Origin: Verrucomicrobiota bacterium
Lineage (GTDB): Bacteria > Verrucomicrobiota > Verrucomicrobiia > JADLBR01
Direction: 5' to 3'
NCBI GenBank assembly: GCA_029560585.1
Contig: JAKQKQ010000005.1
Location: forward strand, 62,001 to 126,000
DNA: 64,000 nucleotides
Part shown: positions 34,114-42,695 of the stretch, piece after piece
Numbering within the stretch: position 1 is the first letter of the stretch
Layout of the letters: each line of letters begins with the position of its first letter
Made by a program: the position numbers and the translations under genes
The notes under the pieces: model-generated
Told to the model about the DNA's origin: nothing
Databases searched by the model: none
Seen by the model: only the letters and a program-made list of their open reading frames with translations

Positions 34114-34363
34114 GATGGGTTTTCCGCCGGGCACGCGGATCCAGGCGCCATCGCCGACCTCGATCCAATCGCGCCCGTCCGCCTTGACCCTAAACCAGTT
34201 GAATTCGGCATCGAGATACTTGGGCGGGTTGTGGCCGTTGCACGGGCGATTGCCGATCGCGATCAGCGGCGTATTCGTGGAAGTCGTTCCCGTGCCGCAC
34301 GCCGTCTTTGCCGTACGCCCTGATCAGGGGAATCCAGCGCCACTTGTATCCCCGCTCGTTGTC
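34114..34363 (-). pseudogene. Fused remnant of a GH5-like gene related to the one at 48077-51604
   Basis: Minus-strand translation gives RGYKWRWIPLIRAYGKDGV, matching the large hydrolase around residue 363, and then in another frame TPLIAIGN and NPPKYLDAEFNWFRVKADG, matching it around residues 1022-1055. About 650 codons are missing between them and the frame is shifted, so this is a deletion remnant. The type 2 repeat lies immediately at its downstream end. Confidence 0.75.
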
Positions 34364-34383
34364 ATATCAGGCGGATTCCTTTG

Positions 34384-36396
34384 TCACGCGTAAACCAGCA
34401 CCGCGACCGACTGCGGAGGCACCATGTCGCCGGGATGCAGCGGCCCGGTCAACGTCGCGCCCTCGATGAATCGGAGGGACTGGCGCAATTTCGGGTCTAG
34501 CCGATGTTCGTGGGTGGTGAAATTCCACGCGACGATCGCGGCGCGCCCGCCGCCCGTGTAGCCCTTGGCCGCGAACGCCCCGGCGCCGACGTCGAAGAAA
34601 TCCTCGTCGACGAACTTCCCGGTCATCAGCAATTCGGGCCAGCGGTCGCGCAGCGCGATCAGTTTTGCCATGTAGGCGCCGTAGGCCGGGGCCTGCCGCA
34701 GGTCGCCACGGCAGCGCCAGATCTCGACGTCGAACCGCCAGCCATAGAGGAAAGCCCAGTTCATGCGCCGGACGTGGTCGGTCTCGTCGCGGATTTCTCG
34801 GGTGCTGTATAGCAATTCGGGAAACGTGTAGCGGAACACCTCCGGCAGCGCCTCGGCGCTCGGCGAGGCACCGAAGTTGGCCACGTGCACGAAATCGACA
34901 TGCCGATTGAGGCAATCCGACACGAGTTCGGTGCCGAGCGCGCGATCGGGATGTCCCTTGATCAGCGCCTCGCGCATCGCGGGGAGATTGGCGTTCTTGC
35001 CTGGGCCCTGGGCCATCGCCGGGCCCGCGTGCGGGTGGGACGGATCGAAACACAGATACGGTGTCTGGCCGCCCATCTGGTCGAAGAAAAGGCAGTCTGG
35101 GCCGAACGAGGCCATGTAGCGGCCGATCTCGATGAGGCGCTCGCGCCACTCCGGTGTGGACTGGCACGCGGCGACGAATTCCCGCGCCCCGAAATTGCGC
35201 AGGTACGTGCCGTCGCCGGCGAACTTGTATGCCTCGCGATATTCGCTCCCCTGGGATGTTTTCAGGCAGATGCGCTTGCCGATTTTCCGGTAGTACTCGG
35301 TATCCACGTCGATGAGGTGGCCATTGGCATAGAGGATCACGCGGCCGCCGCGGCGCTGGATCTCGGCGATCGCATGGCGCAGTCCAGCCTCGCCCCCGAG
35401 GGCGTCGTCGGCCTGATAGTCGGGATAACCGTTGTCCATGCCCCCGCGGAACCAGCCGAACACCATCAGTGTCGTGATGCCGTAAGGTTTGCCGCCCTCG
35501 AAGACGTCGACCAGATCGGCATAGCGGTAGAACACCTCGCCATACTGGTGCTTGAGGATGATGCGCTGCCAGCCGTGCATCTGATCGATCCACCGAGGGC
35601 GGGGCGCCTGGCTCCACCACGCGGCGTCGACCCAGTGTCGGTACGCGCGGGCATCATCGTGCCAGTCGCCCCGGTGCAGCCGCACCAGCGAGCGGGGCGA
35701 GCGCCACGCGCCGCGCTTCAGGAATGGGTACCTCACGAAACCCGCGGACAGGAGCCCCGTGGGCGTGTCGCGCGCGATGTTGTGACCCGTCGTTTGGAAA
35801 GAGTCGTCCAGCGACAGGAACGCGAGCGCCTTGTCGCCGCCGTAGAAACCGAACCAGCCCATCGTCATCTTGCCGCCCGGATAGTGGGAGCACGCGAGCA
35901 CGCGTTTCTGGTCCGGCGCCATGTAGGCGGTGTGATGCCTTGCCACGTACGCGGCGGGATTGCGCGCGCACCGGCCGAATCCCTCGGGCAGGATCAGGGT
36001 GTCATCGGCCGGATCTGGACCAAGGCCGCGGAACGGGCCCACCCACGGAAACCAGAATTCCTCGATGGTCAGGTCGGATCGGTTGTCCAGATTCGCCTCG
36101 CAGGCGAGGCCGTCGGCCTCCAGTGAAAAGCGCAACTCGAGTCGCACGTCGTGCTCGGCCGCGCCATGCCGGATTCTCCCGTAGCGGGCCACGAGCGCCC
36201 GTCCCTCCTCCGTCACGGTGGCCGCCTGATCCTCCTGGGCGATGCCCCACTCGTGCCGCTCGCCGAGGCAGACCATCATGTCAAACAGCCCGCGCTCGCC
36301 CGACAGGGTTGGCGCCTCACCGGTGAACCCGAGTTCGAACTTTCGCCCGTCGGGCGACAGTGAGAAGAAGGTGTTCCCATTTTCAATTCGGTTCAT
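34384..36396 (-). CDS. Glycoside hydrolase-like protein (DUF6259-type)
   Basis: 670 aa with no signal peptide, so probably cytoplasmic. The N-terminal 240 residues are beta-rich. From about 270 a TIM-barrel-like domain has HGWQRIILKHQYGEVF, GGMDNGYPDY and CLFFDQMGG, the last with a conserved Asp in a strand end. The same blocks occur in the secreted 766-aa paralogue at 40395-42695, which makes them family motifs. The family name DUF6259 is from memory. GGAGGA lies 8 bp before the ATG. It follows the (alpha/alpha)6 hydrolase gene by 37 bp and ends the operon that starts at 40179. Substrate unknown. Confidence 0.75.
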   Translation of the reverse strand: MNRIENGNTFFSLSPDGRKFELGFTGEAPTLSGERGLFDMMVCLGERHEWGIAQEDQAATVTEEGRALVARYGRIRHGAAEHDVRLELRFSLEADGLACEANLDNRSDLTIEEFWFPWVGPFRGLGPDPADDTLILPEGFGRCARNPAAYVARHHTAYMAPDQKRVLACSHYPGGKMTMGWFGFYGGDKALAFLSLDDSFQTTGHNIARDTPTGLLSAGFVRYPFLKRGAWRSPRSLVRLHRGDWHDDARAYRHWVDAAWWSQAPRPRWIDQMHGWQRIILKHQYGEVFYRYADLVDVFEGGKPYGITTLMVFGWFRGGMDNGYPDYQADDALGGEAGLRHAIAEIQRRGGRVILYANGHLIDVDTEYYRKIGKRICLKTSQGSEYREAYKFAGDGTYLRNFGAREFVAACQSTPEWRERLIEIGRYMASFGPDCLFFDQMGGQTPYLCFDPSHPHAGPAMAQGPGKNANLPAMREALIKGHPDRALGTELVSDCLNRHVDFVHVANFGASPSAEALPEVFRYTFPELLYSTREIRDETDHVRRMNWAFLYGWRFDVEIWRCRGDLRQAPAYGAYMAKLIALRDRWPELLMTGKFVDEDFFDVGAGAFAAKGYTGGGRAAIVAWNFTTHEHRLDPKLRQSLRFIEGATLTGPLHPGDMVPPQSVAVLVYA

Positions 36397-36433
36397 GACG
36401 ATGTTCCTCCGAATTCGATCCTCGCCGCGGGGC

Positions 36434-38719
36434 TCACTGGGGGCCCGCCACGACCACCTCGGATCGGCCCGCGAAGCAGACCGTGATGTGCCGGGTGTCG
36501 GCCCGTGCGGTCATGGCGGTGACTATATTCTGGTTGAGCGTCTGCCCCTGCAACAACCGTTCGGGTATCACCAGCGTGCGCTTCAACTCCGGCGCCGAAT
36601 CGCCGGGCATCAGAACCAGCTTCGTCAACCGGCCGCCCTCGACCGCGACCTCGGCGACCAGATTTCCGTGGCAGGCGAGATTGAACGCGTAGTCGGTCCA
36701 GGTTTCGGGCGCTCCCGCGGCGATCCGGATCTCATCCCCGCGGCATTGCAGGAGCATCTGGTTCATCGCGAATACGAAATTCCCCGAGGCCGTTGAGAAC
36801 CAGGGGCGCATGGACACCTTCGCCTCGTTGATCTCGAATAACTCGCCGAAGCAACCCGTGCCCCCGGCGGCCTCCGACATGAGTTTGGCGGGTTCAACCT
36901 TGTCGCCCAGTGCGGCGAGCGCCGCCGCCATCCAACCCGCGTACCACGCGCACACCGAGTTGCCCACCGGGTACATGTTGCCCGATGCCCGCCCGTGCTC
37001 GACAAAGTGATAGACGGCATTGCGCTGGCGCGCGTGGGTCTCATCGAACAGCGGATAGGGGAAGAGGCCGCCCAGGGATGCGATGCTCTCTTCCTGGCAT
37101 CCGGCGTACGGGATGTACCGATCGCCGTCATGCGGGAGTGACTCGCGCAGTTTCGCGGCGGCGCTCTTCCAGGCGGTTCGCTCTTCATCGTCTGACTTGA
37201 GAAGGGCCGCGGCCCGTTCGGCCGCCTCGAGGGTGAAGATGGCGCCGCAGGAGGTCATGAATGGGTTCTGCTTGGCCGGACCCAGTCGCTCCAGATCGGT
37301 GCACTTGCCGAGGAACATCCCGCCGTCAGGTGTCTCGTAGATCATGTACGCACGGAAGAACCGCGCGCACTCACGGATCACGGGATAGCCCGTCGTTTTC
37401 AGGTACGCGAGATCGTCCGTGTACAGGTATTGCAGCCAGGCCGCGAGCGCGATGTTCGACATATGGAACACGTGCTCCATCCAGTAGCCGGGAGGTGCCC
37501 CCTCCGTGCCGTCCTCGAGCGTTTCCCATGGGTAGCGTGCCCCGTAGGTGCCCATTCTGCCATAGTGGCTGGCCCTGCGAACCGCCTTCTCGAGCCCGGC
37601 GAACCGGAACTCGGGACAGCGTCGGGCGATGTTCCGATGGTTGCTGCTGATCAGCGCCTGATGGCAGAACATCTCGTCCCAGCCGAAGAAACGTCCCGCC
37701 CAGTGCGTGTTCAGAACCGCCACGGGGAAGGACCACTTCGTCGCGTTGGCACGGAGGTGATACTGCGCCGTGTGATACGCCTTTTCGATCTGTGGGTCGG
37801 GGAGGCGCACGTAAGACTCATCCCAATAGGCTCCCCACGTTCGCCGATGCGTGGCCACCAGGCTTTCGACGCCCTCCTGGCGGACACGCTCGCGCAACCG
37901 CGTCGCGCGTTCCAAGAAATCGGGCCCATCCATCGAATCCGCGAAGAGCAGGCAGAATGTCGCATCGACCGGCCGGCCCGGTTGGGCGGCGATGTCCGCG
38001 GTCAATGCGATCGCCTGGCCATCGTGTGTGGCCGCCACGGGTCTATCGGAGAAAACCGATACCAAACCCTGATACATGCGATGTCCGTCCACCTGATAGC
38101 GAGCGTCCATGCTCCGGGCGGAGTCATCCCACCCGGGCGTGATGATCGCGCGCCGCGGCGCCCGGTTTTCATTGCCGGGTGGGGTGAACATGTATTTGAA
38201 CACGAACCGCACGGGACCGGTGTTGGTCGTTTCGACGGAAACCCGTTTCCTGATCACGATCAGATCGTGATCCAAGGGGGTGAAGACAAGGCTCTCGACC
38301 GCCATGCCGCAGGCGTATTCGTTGCGGCATTCGACCGCCGCGTCTCTGGTGTTCAGGGTCTGGCTCCAGCGGACCGGGGCCCCGCATGGCTTGCCGGCGA
38401 CCGAGAGTTCCTGCTCAAAATGACCGAATGGGATCAGCTGATCGTTTGGTGGCCCATATCGGCGCCCGGCCCAATAGATCACCGGCGTCATCTTGCCGTA
38501 TTCGCGCTGGAACTGGCATCCTTGCCCGTCGATCAGCATGCAGAGACTGCCGTTGCTGATCAGCGGAGGGGCATATCGGTCCGGGTGCGACTCCCCAATC
38601 CCGCTCGCGGTGCTCTCGAATCGGGCATCTCCCGACGCGGGCGCATTGCTTGCGGCGATCAGCATCCACCCGACTATCCGGGCGAACGGCATTGCCGCCT
38701 TGGCTCTTCGCGGGTTCAT
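36434..38719 (-). CDS. Secreted (alpha/alpha)6-barrel glycoside hydrolase, GH65/GH95-like
   Basis: 761 aa. A Sec signal covers residues 10-28. The N-terminal beta-sandwich (to about 290) precedes a helical barrel with HWAGRFFGWDEMFCHQAL, GARYPWETLEDGTEG and NPFMTSCGAIFTLEAAERA, features of clan GH-L-type enzymes; the GWDE and PWET positions are like the acidic residues used by GH65 and GH95. The exact family is not certain. The start overlaps the upstream stop (ATGA). It probably cleaves a side chain or oligosaccharide in the periplasm. Confidence 0.75.
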   Translation of the reverse strand: MNPRRAKAAMPFARIVGWMLIAASNAPASGDARFESTASGIGESHPDRYAPPLISNGSLCMLIDGQGCQFQREYGKMTPVIYWAGRRYGPPNDQLIPFGHFEQELSVAGKPCGAPVRWSQTLNTRDAAVECRNEYACGMAVESLVFTPLDHDLIVIRKRVSVETTNTGPVRFVFKYMFTPPGNENRAPRRAIITPGWDDSARSMDARYQVDGHRMYQGLVSVFSDRPVAATHDGQAIALTADIAAQPGRPVDATFCLLFADSMDGPDFLERATRLRERVRQEGVESLVATHRRTWGAYWDESYVRLPDPQIEKAYHTAQYHLRANATKWSFPVAVLNTHWAGRFFGWDEMFCHQALISSNHRNIARRCPEFRFAGLEKAVRRASHYGRMGTYGARYPWETLEDGTEGAPPGYWMEHVFHMSNIALAAWLQYLYTDDLAYLKTTGYPVIRECARFFRAYMIYETPDGGMFLGKCTDLERLGPAKQNPFMTSCGAIFTLEAAERAAALLKSDDEERTAWKSAAAKLRESLPHDGDRYIPYAGCQEESIASLGGLFPYPLFDETHARQRNAVYHFVEHGRASGNMYPVGNSVCAWYAGWMAAALAALGDKVEPAKLMSEAAGGTGCFGELFEINEAKVSMRPWFSTASGNFVFAMNQMLLQCRGDEIRIAAGAPETWTDYAFNLACHGNLVAEVAVEGGRLTKLVLMPGDSAPELKRTLVIPERLLQGQTLNQNIVTAMTARADTRHITVCFAGRSEVVVAGPQ

Positions 38720-40179
38720 TGCATCAGGATCAGGGTCTTGTCGGCGATGATCGCCGGCGCGTCGTAGACCGGGATGTCCTTGAGCGTCAACTTCTCGCCA
38801 TCGCGGATGATCTTTTCGGCCGGGATTTCGTGGATGCCCCCGGTGATCAGATCCACCCAGACCGGTTCGTTGAAGGAACCTCTGCCGATGGTGAAGGTTG
38901 CGGAAACGGTATCATTGCGGTCGGATGGCACAGCGGTCTTGTCCCAAAACACCAGCGCCTGTTGGCCGCCCTTTTTGTTCCTGTAGGCGTAGAGGGCCGT
39001 CGCTTTCTCGCACTGGATCTCGCACGGAAAATCCCGCACCCGCTCCAGGGTGTCATCGAAGACCGCGACCACGTTCTGGACCGCGTAATAGGCCATCTTG
39101 ACCTTAAGCAGGCGGTATTGCTTGTCGGTCTTGACCAGGCCGTAACGGTCCATGTCGCCGAGGCGATAGCCGTCCCAGCGATTGTAATCCAGATCCGCGA
39201 TGCAAAAGACCAGCGACTCGACGTCATGTCCGAGGTCGCCGAGCATGCGGCGCGTGTCCCACTTGGCCTGCGTTAGCTCGGTCCACGGGTATTTGCTCAG
39301 GGCGCCGCCGAGGCAGTATTCCGACTGCGTTCCGGCCTCGCCCTGCCAAAGTTTGATCTCGGGGGCATACCGTTGGAACAACTCCTTCAGCTTCTCGACG
39401 TTCTCGTAGTGCCCCTCGTCGGGATTCCGCGTGTAGCCGTGGTAGATGAACCAGGTGAAGAGGGATGCCTTGTTCTGCTCGGTCACGCGCTTGAGCCAAC
39501 CCTCCGTGTATTCCAGATTGGGCGAGTTCAGCACCCCGCCCGCGATCCGCGCATCGGGGATCACGCGTCGGATGATCTCCGCGGTTCGGATATCGAAATC
39601 GGCGGTGATCTCCGGGGTGTGCGCCTTGTTGTTGTTGGGCTCGTTCCACATCTCCCAGTCGCGCACCCTGCCCTTGTAGCGCGTCGCCATGGCCTCGACC
39701 CATTTGTCCCATGCCGCCAGGGCCTCGTCGGATGTCGGGAAGCCCCCGGAAAGGTGGCGGCTGCCTCCGCCCTGGTAGATCGGGTTGCCGTAGTTGGTTT
39801 CCAGGAAAATCTCCAGCCCGCGGCCGAGGGCGTCGTCGATGATGCGGTCCAGCCAGCGCCAGTCGTACTGTCCCGGATCGCGCTCGGTGGCGGCCCACCC
39901 GCCCTGCAGCCGGATCTTCCGGATGCCCAGGGGCACCAGATAGTCCTTGTAGGAGTCGTATTTGGCGAAGGCGCGATCCAGCGTCTCGCAGCCGAGGGAC
40001 CAGTTCTGCCCCGAGATTTCGCCGACGCGCCGTGGTTTGATTGTGCCGATCCGCTTGAGTCCGGGGTCGAGCGTCGTCTGCACGCGTGTCTCCGAGGTGT
40101 CGATCACCTGCGCCGAAGCGGCGGACGCCCATCCGAGCATCGCGGCCATCATCCATGTTGTCTGATGTTTCAGGACCAT
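38716..40179 (-). CDS. Secreted clan GH-A hydrolase, GH39-like
   Basis: 487 aa from the ATG at 40179 (GGAGG 6 nt upstream), opening a Sec signal ending ASAQ near residue 24. The TIM barrel has IRLQGGW at 89-95, DWEMWNEPNN with acid/base E180, and KLWQGEAGTQSE with nucleophile E281, the two-glutamate plan of clan A. The C-terminal 120 residues are a beta domain. First gene of a three-gene operon; a 21-bp-phased AraC-type site lies 55-85 bp upstream. Confidence 0.82.
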   Translation of the reverse strand: MVLKHQTTWMMAAMLGWASAASAQVIDTSETRVQTTLDPGLKRIGTIKPRRVGEISGQNWSLGCETLDRAFAKYDSYKDYLVPLGIRKIRLQGGWAATERDPGQYDWRWLDRIIDDALGRGLEIFLETNYGNPIYQGGGSRHLSGGFPTSDEALAAWDKWVEAMATRYKGRVRDWEMWNEPNNNKAHTPEITADFDIRTAEIIRRVIPDARIAGGVLNSPNLEYTEGWLKRVTEQNKASLFTWFIYHGYTRNPDEGHYENVEKLKELFQRYAPEIKLWQGEAGTQSEYCLGGALSKYPWTELTQAKWDTRRMLGDLGHDVESLVFCIADLDYNRWDGYRLGDMDRYGLVKTDKQYRLLKVKMAYYAVQNVVAVFDDTLERVRDFPCEIQCEKATALYAYRNKKGGQQALVFWDKTAVPSDRNDTVSATFTIGRGSFNEPVWVDLITGGIHEIPAEKIIRDGEKLTLKDIPVYDAPAIIADKTLILMQ

Positions 40180-40233
40180 TGGCGCCTCCGATCGATCCTT
40201 AGAATGGCGCTCCACCCCCCGCGGCCAACTGGC

Positions 40234-40264
40234 AAATTGCGGCAGTTAACTGCGAAAATGCGAC
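40234..40264 (-). promoter_or_regulatory. XylR/AraC-type operator, direct repeats 21 bp apart
   Basis: On the minus strand GTCGCATTTT (40264-40255) and GCCGCAATTT (40243-40234) are direct repeats with a 21-bp period, as bound by AraC-family dimers. A 40-bp block around them is nearly identical to the site at 57845. GCAGTTAACTGC between them is a palindrome. The surrounding gap 40180-40394 holds no gene; a GC-rich hairpin lies near 40340. Confidence 0.65.
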
Positions 40265-40394
40265 AGTGCCCGAAAGCTCATGACACCCGTGTGGAGTCTC
40301 GTTCGGTTCGGACGCAGTCGCCGGGAGAGCCCGCGGCCCGCGGGTGGCGTTCGCGCGATTGGGCGTGCAGATGCACGCGCCTTCCCATCCGTGT

Positions 40395-42695
40395 CTATTC
40401 CTTCCCGTACACGAGCACGGCGATCCCGTCGCGCCCCGCCTGGATCGCCTGTCCGCCGTCCGGCGCGGCGCCGACCTTGATGTCGCCCACGCTGTCGGAT
40501 TCGGCGAACGCAAAACCCGGCACGCGGATGCGGGTCGTTGCCAACTTCTCTGAACTCTGCGTCACCACGACCGCCAGGCGGTCCCCGTTCGAGAACCCGC
40601 GCGCCAACACCTTCGGGTTGTCGTTCACGATGGCGTCGGTGTCGGTGTAGCGACCTAGGAGTAGCAGCTCTGGGTACTTGTCCTTCAGGAGGTTGACCTT
40701 GGCCAAATGATGCTGATAGTTCGGCGCATTGTCGATCAGGTCCCGGCAGCGGTAGATCTCGATGTCGCTGCGCAGGCCCTTCAGCATCGCGTGGTTCACT
40801 CGGCGCGGAATGTCTGTGTCGTCCCGGATCTCGCGATCGGAGATCACGACCTCCGGAAAGGTGTAGCGGCCCCACTCGGTGAACGCGCCGGGGCCTGTCG
40901 CGCCCGTGATGTTGTGGATGTAGTCCACATGCTGCGCCGTAACGTCCGTGAAGCACTCGGTGCCGAGCGCGAAATCCGGGTTGCCTCTGGCGTCGAGATG
41001 ATCGTGGATCGCCTTGAGCGTGTCGGCCTTGTCGGCGATGATCCGCGTGTTCGGAAGCGGGAACTCGCCGCTCGCGTCCCAGTCGGTCGAGGGCTCGCAG
41101 TAGCCCAGCTGATCGTAGAACACGCTGTCGGCGCCGAACGCGATCGCGCGGTCTGCCATCGCCGCCAGCCGTTTCCGCCACTCCGGGTGGCGGGTATTGG
41201 CGACCACGAACGTCCGCGCGTTGTAATGTCCCGTGAAGGTCCCCATGCCCTTGAACCGGTACTGCTCCGTGTACTGCGCGCCGCAGTTGTCACGGTAGCA
41301 GATCTTCTGGCCCTCGCCCGAGCGGTAGAACGGGCTCTCCTCGTCGATCAGCTTGCCGTTGAAGTAGAGCAGCAACCGACCCTTGTTCTTGCGGAAGTCC
41401 GCTATCGCCGACGTCCATCCGGCATCCCCGTTCTGCGCCGGATCGGTCACCCAGTAGGAGTCCGGATAGCCGTTGTCCATTCCGCTCTGCCACCACGCGA
41501 ACGCCAGCACGGCCTGCACGCCGACGCTCTCGCCCGCCTTTCTCATGCGGTCGTTCAGGTCGTCGAAGCGGAAGAAGCGCTCGCCGTACTGGTGCGTGAA
41601 GATGACCCGCTGCCAGCCCTTCATCAGCCGCACCCAGCGCGGCACCTGGCGCTGATGCCACCAAGTGTCCGCCCATTTCCGGTAGATCTTGGATGTGCGG
41701 TGCCAGCTCCCTGAGTAGGGCGCGATCACATTCGCGTCGCACGCCCACCTCTGTCCCGCCATGCAGTTCGGATATTTGTAGAGCCCCGCCTCCAGCAGCG
41801 TGAACTGGCCCGCCGCGTCGGGATAGACCCGCAGCCCGTGCCAAGTGTCTTGAAACGTCGGGTCGTGGCTGCCGAAGTACAGGCCCTGCGTCTCGCCGAT
41901 AAACGCGAAGCAGTTCCCCCACGTGTGGCTCGGATACTTCAGGTCCATCTGCCGGTAAAACTGAGAGGGCGCCATATAGGGAGGGCTGTTGCCGACCGCG
42001 ACAATCCGCTTCGTGGGCTCGGGGATGAGCTGCCCGCCGGCGAAGGTGGTCAGCAGCTTGTGGTCGTTGGCCAGGCGGCAGTCGCCCACCAGGGGATAGT
42101 GCAGTTCCCGAATAATCGTGTGTGGCTCCTCGTTTGCCACCTCCGAGCCGAATCGCACCAGTCCGCCGTCGATCCTGACCGTCAGCGCCAGCCGCATCTT
42201 CAGATCCGCCCCGCGCGCCCTGAGTGCGCCGTAGCGGAATTCGACCCGCCCGCGCTCCTGGCGCACCTCTGGGACGTTGTCCGTCGCCAAGACCTCGATC
42301 TCTTTCTCGCCGTCCTTGTGGTCGAAGTAGAGTCGCCACAGAGGCCACCCCGCCGCGTATTCCTGGCCGGTCTGAGCGTTCTTGAGCGACACCAGGTTTC
42401 CTTTTGCGTCCACCGACACCTCAACACCATCGTCCTTCAGCGCGAAGGTCTGCGCGCGCGTCTTCGAAGTGTCGACGACCTGTGCCGACGCCGTTACCGC
42501 AAGCCCCAGCATCGCGGCCACGGACTGCAGGAGGCCGCTTGTGCGCGATTGCGGACAGAGTCGACCCGAATGGTGAGAAGTTACGAGCGGGTTAGGGGTG
42601 GTGGCCCGGCCCTCTTTGGACAGCGGAAAGCGGGGTCGTCGCTGTGCCCTCCCGCCGCAGTCCAAGAGCCGTCCGGATGGTGGCCAATCGCTCAT
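40395..42695 (-). CDS. Secreted glycoside hydrolase-like protein (DUF6259-type)
   Basis: 766 aa as read from the ATG at 42695, which overlaps the upstream stop (ATGA). The first 54 codons, however, are made of repeat DNA, and a normal signal peptide appears only afterwards (GLLQSVAAMLGLAVTASAQ). The mature N-terminus VVDTSKTRAQT closely resembles that of the GH39-like neighbour. The catalytic region has MKGWQRVIFTHQYGERFF, GMDNGYPDSYW and SVFYDQLGY, shared with the paralogue at 34384. The true start may have been lost or replaced when the repeat arrived, or the odd N-terminus may be tolerated. Confidence 0.75.
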   Translation of the reverse strand: MSDWPPSGRLLDCGGRAQRRPRFPLSKEGRATTPNPLVTSHHSGRLCPQSRTSGLLQSVAAMLGLAVTASAQVVDTSKTRAQTFALKDDGVEVSVDAKGNLVSLKNAQTGQEYAAGWPLWRLYFDHKDGEKEIEVLATDNVPEVRQERGRVEFRYGALRARGADLKMRLALTVRIDGGLVRFGSEVANEEPHTIIRELHYPLVGDCRLANDHKLLTTFAGGQLIPEPTKRIVAVGNSPPYMAPSQFYRQMDLKYPSHTWGNCFAFIGETQGLYFGSHDPTFQDTWHGLRVYPDAAGQFTLLEAGLYKYPNCMAGQRWACDANVIAPYSGSWHRTSKIYRKWADTWWHQRQVPRWVRLMKGWQRVIFTHQYGERFFRFDDLNDRMRKAGESVGVQAVLAFAWWQSGMDNGYPDSYWVTDPAQNGDAGWTSAIADFRKNKGRLLLYFNGKLIDEESPFYRSGEGQKICYRDNCGAQYTEQYRFKGMGTFTGHYNARTFVVANTRHPEWRKRLAAMADRAIAFGADSVFYDQLGYCEPSTDWDASGEFPLPNTRIIADKADTLKAIHDHLDARGNPDFALGTECFTDVTAQHVDYIHNITGATGPGAFTEWGRYTFPEVVISDREIRDDTDIPRRVNHAMLKGLRSDIEIYRCRDLIDNAPNYQHHLAKVNLLKDKYPELLLLGRYTDTDAIVNDNPKVLARGFSNGDRLAVVVTQSSEKLATTRIRVPGFAFAESDSVGDIKVGAAPDGGQAIQAGRDGIAVLVYGKE
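42597..42683. repeat. Type 2 repeat fragment at the 5' end of a hydrolase gene
   Basis: The block with GGACAGCGGAAAGCGGGGTC and GCCGCAGTCCAAGAG resembles the CTGCCACCGCAGTCCAAAG part of the type 2 units. It lies within the annotated N-terminal extension of the 766-aa gene. Confidence 0.5.
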
